Assembly: GCA_947625385.1 (NCBI GenBank) | Contig: CANQOB010000010.1 | Coordinates: 1 to 48,731, forward strand | Reading direction: 5' to 3' | DNA: 48,731 nucleotides | From: an uncultured Clostridia bacterium | GTDB lineage: Bacteria > Bacillota > Clostridia > Christensenellales > Borkfalkiaceae | Part shown: piece after piece, positions 44,360 to 48,731 of the stretch | Position numbering within the stretch: the first letter of the stretch is position 1 | Layout: each line of letters opens with the position of its first letter | Notes under the pieces: generated by a model | What the model was told of the DNA's origin: nothing | Database searches by the model: none | What the model saw: only the letters and a program-made list of their open reading frames with translations | Position numbers and translations under genes: made by a program

Positions 44360-45276
44360 AATATATCGATTTGCATTGCGACGCTCTCACGAAGGTTGAG
44401 GGCGTCTTTCAAGTCACGGGGGACGCGCTCAGGAAGGGGAAGTGCCGCCTGCAATGCTTTGCCGCGTTCGTGGAGGAGCGGGAAGGGGCGTTCGCCCGCG
44501 TGCGGGCGTATGCGGAGGCGTTCGGGACGCTGTGCGAGCGGGAGGGACTCGTCCCCGTGCGCAGCGCTCTCCTCCCCGAGGGGACGTGCGCCCTTCTCAC
44601 CGTGGAAAACGGCGCAGCCGTCGAGGGGAGTCTCGAAAAGCTCGACTGCCTCTACGGTCTCGGCGTGCGCATGATGACGCTCACATGGAACCATGTGAAC
44701 GAAATCGGATTTCCGTCTATTATCGGCGACCGTGCCCTCGGACACGGTGGGCTCCAAATGCGTGAAACGGAGCGCGGTCTCACGAAATTCGGGAGAGAGA
44801 CCGTCGAACGGATGAAGGAGCTCGGCATGGTCGTGGACGTCTCGCACGGGAGCGACAAGCTGCTCTTCGAGGCGGCGGACATCCTTGGGCAGCCCTTTGT
44901 CGCCAGCCATTCGGGCGCGGACGCCGTTTACCGCTGCGCACGCAACCTCACGGACGAGGGCATCCGCCGTATCGCGGACGCGGGCGGGGTCATCGGGCTG
45001 GACTTCTGCGCGGCGTTTCTGTCCGACGACAGGTCTGCCGCAGGGCAGCGGGCGGCGATTCTCGCGCATGCGGCGCATATCGTCAACGTGGGCGGAGAAA
45101 ACGTGCTCGCGCTCGGGAGCGATTTCGACGGGATTCCGCAAAATTCCTATCTGCGCACCGCGGCGGATATGCCGCGCCTTCTTGCGGACTTCGACGGTCT
45201 GTTCGGCGCGCGCATTGCGGAAAAGATCGCATGGAAAAACGCTCTGCGCGTGCTCGGAGACTGTCTGCGCCCGTGA
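44356..45276 (+). CDS. Membrane (renal-type) dipeptidase, peptidase family M19
   Basis: A 306-aa zinc-dependent dipeptidase homologue. Family landmarks are YIDLHCDAL at the start (His7 and Asp9 as metal ligands), TLTWNHVNEIG, the MVVDVSHGSD stretch, ASHSGADAVYRCARNLTDEGIRRI, and ALGSDFDGI. The protein has no signal peptide, so it is cytoplasmic in spite of the family name. The ATG at 44356 overlaps the end of the spoVM-like ORF; the frame is open back to 44254, but that reading has no family residues. Substrate is unknown; D-Ala or small peptides are possible. Confidence 0.88.
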   Translation: MKYIDLHCDALTKVEGVFQVTGDALRKGKCRLQCFAAFVEEREGAFARVRAYAEAFGTLCEREGLVPVRSALLPEGTCALLTVENGAAVEGSLEKLDCLYGLGVRMMTLTWNHVNEIGFPSIIGDRALGHGGLQMRETERGLTKFGRETVERMKELGMVVDVSHGSDKLLFEAADILGQPFVASHSGADAVYRCARNLTDEGIRRIADAGGVIGLDFCAAFLSDDRSAAGQRAAILAHAAHIVNVGGENVLALGSDFDGIPQNSYLRTAADMPRLLADFDGLFGARIAEKIAWKNALRVLGDCLRP

Positions 45277-45297
45277 CGGTGTGGATAAGAATCGGAA

Positions 45298-45330
45298 AAA
45301 ACAGCCCCTGTCGGCTGTTTTCGTATTTTT
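45298..45330 (+). terminator. Intrinsic terminator after the dipeptidase gene
   Basis: AAAACAGCC (45298-45306) pairs perfectly with GGCTGTTTT (45313-45321) around a 6-nt loop, followed by CGTATTTTT. The A/U-flanked stem can work in both directions. It closes the priA-to-dipeptidase unit. Confidence 0.85.
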
Positions 45331-45349
45331 GCGGAAAGGGAGGGGAGAG

Positions 45350-46219
45350 ATGCTGATTGGAAATACGCCGATCGCGGAACTGCGCACATACTGCAAACGC
45401 AGAGGGTTGAAAGGCAGAATCTTTGCGAAAATCGAGAGCAAAAATCTTGCGGGGAGCGTGAAAGACCGCGTCGCCCTCGCCATGATCGAGGACGCCGAGC
45501 GGCGAAAACTTCTGAAAGAGGGGGATACGATCGTCGAGCCCACTTCGGGCAACACGGGAATCGCGCTCGCCGCGATCGGGCGCATGCGCGGGTACCATGT
45601 CCGCATTGTCATGCCTGAAAACATGTCCGAGGCGCGCAAAAAACTCATCGCGGCGTACGGCGCAGAGCTCGTTCTCACCCCCGCGCAGGAGGGCATGCGG
45701 GGCGCGGTCGCGCGTGCGGGGCAGATCGCCGCAGAGGGCGCGGTCCTTCTCGGACAGTTCACCAATCCCGCCAATCCCGCCGCGCATTTTTACACGACGG
45801 GACCGGAGATCGCGCGCGTCCTCCGTCCGGACGCCTTCGTTGCGGGCGTGGGAACGGGGGGAACGATCACGGGCGCGGGACGGTATTTGCGGCAGCGTTT
45901 TCCCGCCGTCCGCATCGTGGCGGTGGAACCCGAATCCTCCCCCGTCCTCGCAAAAGGGGTCGCGGGCAAACACCGGATTCAGGGCATCGGGGCGGGATTC
46001 GCCCCCGAGGTGCTCGACCGCACCGTCTATGATGAGATCGTCGGCGTCTCCGATGAGGAGGCGTTCGCCGCGCAGCGGGACGCGCTCGAAGAGGGGCTCT
46101 TCATCGGCATCTCCGCAGGGGCGGCGCTCGCAGCGGCGGCGGAACTTGCCGCGCGGGAGGAGTTCGAGGGCAAAAAGATCGCCGTCCTCTTTCCGGACGG
46201 CGGCGAACGGTATCTGTGA
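45350..46219 (+). CDS. cysK: Cysteine synthase A (O-acetylserine sulfhydrylase)
   Basis: PLP enzyme making cysteine from O-acetylserine and sulfide. The 289-aa protein has the PLP lysine Lys38 in AGSVKDRVA, the substrate loop EPTSGNTGIALA, the VAGVGTGGTITGAG phosphate-binding loop and GIGAGFAPEVL. It is a little short at the N-terminus (usual length about 300-310), but the chosen ATG has a GGAGGGGAG ribosome site, and the frame upstream runs through the preceding terminator. No promoter was identified. It is convergent with rqcH with a 3-base gap. Confidence 0.93.
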   Translation: MLIGNTPIAELRTYCKRRGLKGRIFAKIESKNLAGSVKDRVALAMIEDAERRKLLKEGDTIVEPTSGNTGIALAAIGRMRGYHVRIVMPENMSEARKKLIAAYGAELVLTPAQEGMRGAVARAGQIAAEGAVLLGQFTNPANPAAHFYTTGPEIARVLRPDAFVAGVGTGGTITGAGRYLRQRFPAVRIVAVEPESSPVLAKGVAGKHRIQGIGAGFAPEVLDRTVYDEIVGVSDEEAFAAQRDALEEGLFIGISAGAALAAAAELAAREEFEGKKIAVLFPDGGERYL

Positions 46220-46222
46220 GGC

Positions 46223-47866
46223 TCATTGCCCGCAGGGAGGGACGAGCGCGGGGTCGCCGAGAAGGGTCTCGAATTCGCTGTATGTCACGAATCCCGCCTT
46301 GCTCCCCCGCGGCTTTTTGACATATTTGATAAGGGTGCAATCCACGGGGATCCTGTCCCCGTTCCCGTCCGAATACTGCGCGCAGACCGCCGCGGCGGCG
46401 GTCTTGACGGACGGAGGGACCTGCCTGCCCCCCGTCTTGACGACGGCATGCGTGGAATGGTGCGCGCGGGCGTGCAGCCAGAGGTCGTTGGGCGAAGCCG
46501 AGCGGACAAGGCTGTCGTTTTGCAGGTTGTTGCGTCCCGAGAGGATGGTGAACCCTTCGCATACATAGGTGCGCGGCTTGGACTGCGCCTCTTTTTTGCG
46601 GGGACGGGGCGTCTTGACGAGCCCCGCGGCGAAGATCTCCTCCTCGCAGGAATCGAAGTCCGCCCTCTCTTGCGCGGAGGAGACCGCAGCCGACAGAGAG
46701 CGGAGATAGTCGAGTTCGGCACGTGTCTCCGCTTCGAGCGGACCGAGCATTTCGAGGGTCCGCTTTGCCTTTCTGTACCGTTTGAAGAAGCTCTGCGCGT
46801 TCTCCGACGGCGTGAGGCGGGGGTCGAGCGCGACCTCCGTCGTCCCGCCCGCGTACCAATTTTCCAGCTTTGCGCCGCGCATGCCGCGCGTGAGGAGATG
46901 CAGATTGGCGGTGATGAGCTCGCCTGCGATGCGAAGCTCCTCCGCATTTTCGCACGACTTGCGCTTTTCAAGCGTTTGGGCAAGCCTCTTTTCGTTCTTT
47001 TTGATCGCCGCATTGACGGCTTGCAGGAGACTCCTGCGCCGCCCCTCCGTCGCCTTGCGCTCGCGGCGGAGCATGTAGAAATAGCTCTGCGCCGCGGCAA
47101 GCGTCTCAAAGGGACGGGCGCCTTCGACGCCGCGCGCGTGGAAATCGACGGGAATCCCATCCCGCTCGACAACGCACGGGCATACCATGTCCGAGAAGAT
47201 GTATTGAAAAACGTATTGTGCGAGGTCTCCGCCGCGGTAGCCCTCCGCGATCAGGTGCGCGGTGGAGGGGGCGAGTCCGGAAACGCGCGTAAAGAGGAAA
47301 TCGCCGAGATCGCCGCTCGCCTTCGAGAGGACGTCTTGCAGCGCGGGGAAATCGGAGGGGTCGGCTTTCTCCTGCCGCGCGGGCGGAAGATAGGGGAGAT
47401 TGGGAAAGATCATGCGCTTGGCGTTCTCGTCGAGCGCCGTCGTTTTGAGCGCGCCGAGGATGACGCCTTGCTCGCACAGGATGAGATTGGAATACTTGCC
47501 CATGACTTCGAGATAGAGCGTCTTGTCCGCGTCGGAGAAGTCCGAGGCGGAGCGCAGGGTAAAGACCATGATTCTCTCGAAGCCGAGCAGGGCGACGGAG
47601 AGCACCTCCGCGCCTTGCAGATGTTTGCGGAGCAGCATGCAGAATCCCGGCGGGGTCGCGGGAGGCTCCGTCTCCCCCGTATCGAAATACGCACCGCAAT
47701 CCTGCGCATTCGTGTTGAGGAGGAGTTTCAAAACCTTTTTGCCGGTGTATATAGATAGAGCGACCTCGTCCCGCGAGGGCTGGACGATCTTGTTGACCTT
47801 CCCGCCCGCGAGCAGCTTGTCGAGTTCGAGCGCGGAGAGACGTAGGGTAAAAGCATCCTGTGGCAT
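46223..47866 (-). CDS. rqcH: Ribosome quality control factor RqcH (NFACT, Rqc2 homologue)
   Basis: Binds peptidyl-tRNA on stalled 50S subunits and adds C-terminal Ala tails that mark the chain for degradation. The 547-aa protein has the NFACT-N domain (ALELDKLLAGGKVNKIVQPSRDEV), a coiled-coil middle (about 270-420), and the NFACT-R domain with NDLWLHARAHHSTHAVVK. Residues 97-98 are Glu-Arg (GFERIM), where B. subtilis RqcH has the tailing-critical Asp97-Arg98. The ATG at 47866 is chosen for its GAGGAG ribosome site 5 nt upstream and the normal family N-terminus; the open frame extends to 48073 across its promoter. It is the only - strand gene in the window. Confidence 0.92.
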   Translation of the reverse strand: MPQDAFTLRLSALELDKLLAGGKVNKIVQPSRDEVALSIYTGKKVLKLLLNTNAQDCGAYFDTGETEPPATPPGFCMLLRKHLQGAEVLSVALLGFERIMVFTLRSASDFSDADKTLYLEVMGKYSNLILCEQGVILGALKTTALDENAKRMIFPNLPYLPPARQEKADPSDFPALQDVLSKASGDLGDFLFTRVSGLAPSTAHLIAEGYRGGDLAQYVFQYIFSDMVCPCVVERDGIPVDFHARGVEGARPFETLAAAQSYFYMLRRERKATEGRRRSLLQAVNAAIKKNEKRLAQTLEKRKSCENAEELRIAGELITANLHLLTRGMRGAKLENWYAGGTTEVALDPRLTPSENAQSFFKRYRKAKRTLEMLGPLEAETRAELDYLRSLSAAVSSAQERADFDSCEEEIFAAGLVKTPRPRKKEAQSKPRTYVCEGFTILSGRNNLQNDSLVRSASPNDLWLHARAHHSTHAVVKTGGRQVPPSVKTAAAAVCAQYSDGNGDRIPVDCTLIKYVKKPRGSKAGFVTYSEFETLLGDPALVPPCGQ

Positions 47867-47876
47867 GGCGGCTCCT

Positions 47877-47900
47877 CGGTCCCTTCTTCGGAAGGAACCG
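47877..47900 (-). promoter_or_regulatory. Hairpin in the rqcH leader next to its ribosome site
   Basis: CGGT and CCTTC (47877-47886, with one unpaired C) pair with GAAGG and ACCG (47891-47900) around a 4-nt loop. In the rqcH mRNA this stem lies directly upstream of the GAGGAG ribosome site and could influence its translation. Confidence 0.5.
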
Positions 47901-47926
47901 GGGGAAGAGAACTTCCCTCGCACAAC

Positions 47927-47955
47927 ATTATAATAGAAAAACAAAAAATTGTAAA
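47927..47955 (-). promoter_or_regulatory. Promoter of rqcH
   Basis: On the - strand TTTACA (47955-47950), 17-bp spacer, TATAAT (47932-47927). The leader is about 55 nt and includes the hairpin at 47877-47900. Confidence 0.8.
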
Positions 47956-47984
47956 CAAAAACGCTTTCCTTTTCCCGAGCATTA

Positions 47985-47993
47985 TGGTAAAAT
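47985..47993 (+). promoter_or_regulatory. Extended -10 promoter of tig
   Basis: TGGTAAAAT (47985-47993) is an extended -10 element; the -35 position (47965-47970, TTTCCT) is poor. The leader to the tig ATG is about 27 nt. It is divergent from the rqcH promoter. Confidence 0.55.
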
Positions 47994-48026
47994 ATAGCGT
48001 GCAAATCAATCAGACAGGAGTAATTT

Positions 48027-48731
48027 ATGAAATACGAAGTCGTACCCGCAGAGAAAAGTACCGTGAAAATCACGATGACCTTTACGCCCGAGGAATGGGC
48101 GGAGGCGACGGAGAAAGCGTACCGCGAAAACAGGCACCGCTATGCCGTCAACGGATTCCGCAAGGGCAAGGCGCCGAGATATATCCTCGAAGCGTTTTAC
48201 GGAAAGGGGCTCTTCATCGAGCCCGCGCTCAACGATCTTTTCTCGGAGCACTATCCCAAGATTCTCGAAGCGGAAAAGGATAACGTCTTTCCCGTCGGGG
48301 ATCCGAATGTAACTCTGCCGGACGATTTTTCCGAGACGAACGTCTCCATGATCGCCATAACGCCCGTGCGTCCCGAGGTCACCCTCGGCGCGTACAAGGG
48401 TATAAAAATTTCCAAGTATGAGTATACTGTTACGGACGCGGACGTGGAGCGCGAGATCGAGAGCGCGAGAGAGCGCATCGCCGAAAAGCGCGAGACCGCG
48501 GAGCGTCCCGCCGCGATGGGGGATACGGTCAACATCGATTTCGAGGGAAAGACGGACGGCGTGCCCTTCGACGGCGGCACGGCGAAAGGGTACGACCTCG
48601 AGCTCGGCTCCGGGCAGTTCATCCCCGGGTTCGAGGAGGGCGTCGCCGGAATGTGCGTAGGGGACGTCAAGGACATCGACGTGGTGTTCCCCGAGGACTA
48701 TCAGGCGGAGGAGCTCAAAGGCAAGCCCGCC
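48027..48731 (+). CDS. tig: Trigger factor, 3' truncated by window end
   Basis: Ribosome-bound chaperone with peptidyl-prolyl isomerase activity. 235 codons are visible. The N-terminal ribosome-binding domain shows NGFRKGKAPRYILEAFYG, a good match to the family signature GFRxGKxP. The linker is followed by the FKBP-type domain with GDTVNIDFEGKTDG and the LGSGQFIPGFEEGV motif. The ATG has AGGAG 6 nt upstream. The C-terminal chaperone arms lie outside the window. In many Bacillota clpP and clpX follow tig, which cannot be tested here. Confidence 0.95.
   Translation, partial: MKYEVVPAEKSTVKITMTFTPEEWAEATEKAYRENRHRYAVNGFRKGKAPRYILEAFYGKGLFIEPALNDLFSEHYPKILEAEKDNVFPVGDPNVTLPDDFSETNVSMIAITPVRPEVTLGAYKGIKISKYEYTVTDADVEREIESARERIAEKRETAERPAAMGDTVNIDFEGKTDGVPFDGGTAKGYDLELGSGQFIPGFEEGVAGMCVGDVKDIDVVFPEDYQAEELKGKPA

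Noticed and set aside
46226..47758. 510-aa + strand open frame opposite rqcH
   Set aside because: rqcH on the - strand has NFACT motifs, promoter and ribosome site; the + strand frame is Arg/Glu-rich shadow.

Overview
The window looks like chromosomal DNA from a Gram-positive, GC-rich member of the Bacillota (class Clostridia or a close relative). The grounds are a Bacillus/Clostridium-type housekeeping order (yicC-gmk-rpoZ ... priA-def-fmt-rsmB-rlmN ... rpe-spoVM), a lone pcrA-ligA pair, strong AGGAGG ribosome sites, vegetative TTGACA/TATAAT promoters with 16-18 bp spacers, a lipoprotein signal, and a spoVM-like sporulation microgene. An uncultured gut lineage (for example Christensenellales-like) is a guess from style, not something the sequence proves. 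Almost everything is on the + strand; only rqcH is on the - strand. I see no rRNA, tRNA, CRISPR, transposase or phage gene, and no gene-free stretch above 300 bases.

Layout. 1-4.2 kb: parE (5' truncated) and parC, a second type IIA topoisomerase pair. 4.3-9.4 kb: a Na/phosphate cotransporter, a degenerate GH51-like arabinofuranosidase, an RlmI-like rRNA methyltransferase and an RluA pseudouridine synthase, tightly packed. 9.5-12.5 kb: a 799-aa membrane-anchored surface protein of unknown function, a very long GC-rich hairpin, and a small DUF378 membrane protein. 12.5-17.8 kb: a metal section with feoA-feoB (ferrous iron uptake), an interposed RluA-type synthase, then an ArsR/SmtB regulator with a perfect 12-2-12 operator and a Zn/Cd-type P1B ATPase. 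17.8-20.7 kb: adenine deaminase, RdgB-type NTP pyrophosphatase and a YfcE-type phosphoesterase joined by 4-base overlaps, a purine salvage/sanitation operon.

20.8-27.1 kb: one 2050-aa lipoprotein with InlB-type repeats and at least five LDG[Y/F] modules, followed by two overlapping multi-pass membrane proteins of unknown role (27.1-28.9 kb) and a phosphoglucomutase. 30.7-35.7 kb: rpsU, an unknown 130-aa protein, pcrA (apparently leaderless) and ligA. 35.8-44.4 kb: yicC, gmk, rpoZ, an unknown 68-aa protein, priA, def, fmt, rsmB, rlmN, rpe, and a 21-codon spoVM-like ORF coupled to an M19 dipeptidase. This is the classical Bacillus yloC-to-spoVM neighbourhood with several genes missing. 45.3-48.7 kb: cysK, convergent rqcH (ribosome quality control), and the start of tig (trigger factor), cut by the window end.

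The most useful second looks are the hidden spoVM-like gene, feoA starting right behind an intrinsic terminator with no ribosome site, the 161-base feoB/rluA overlap with a degenerate FeoB G4 motif, the GH51 homologue lacking its acid/base motif, the 66-nt near-perfect hairpin at 12.03-12.09 kb, and the giant modular lipoprotein.
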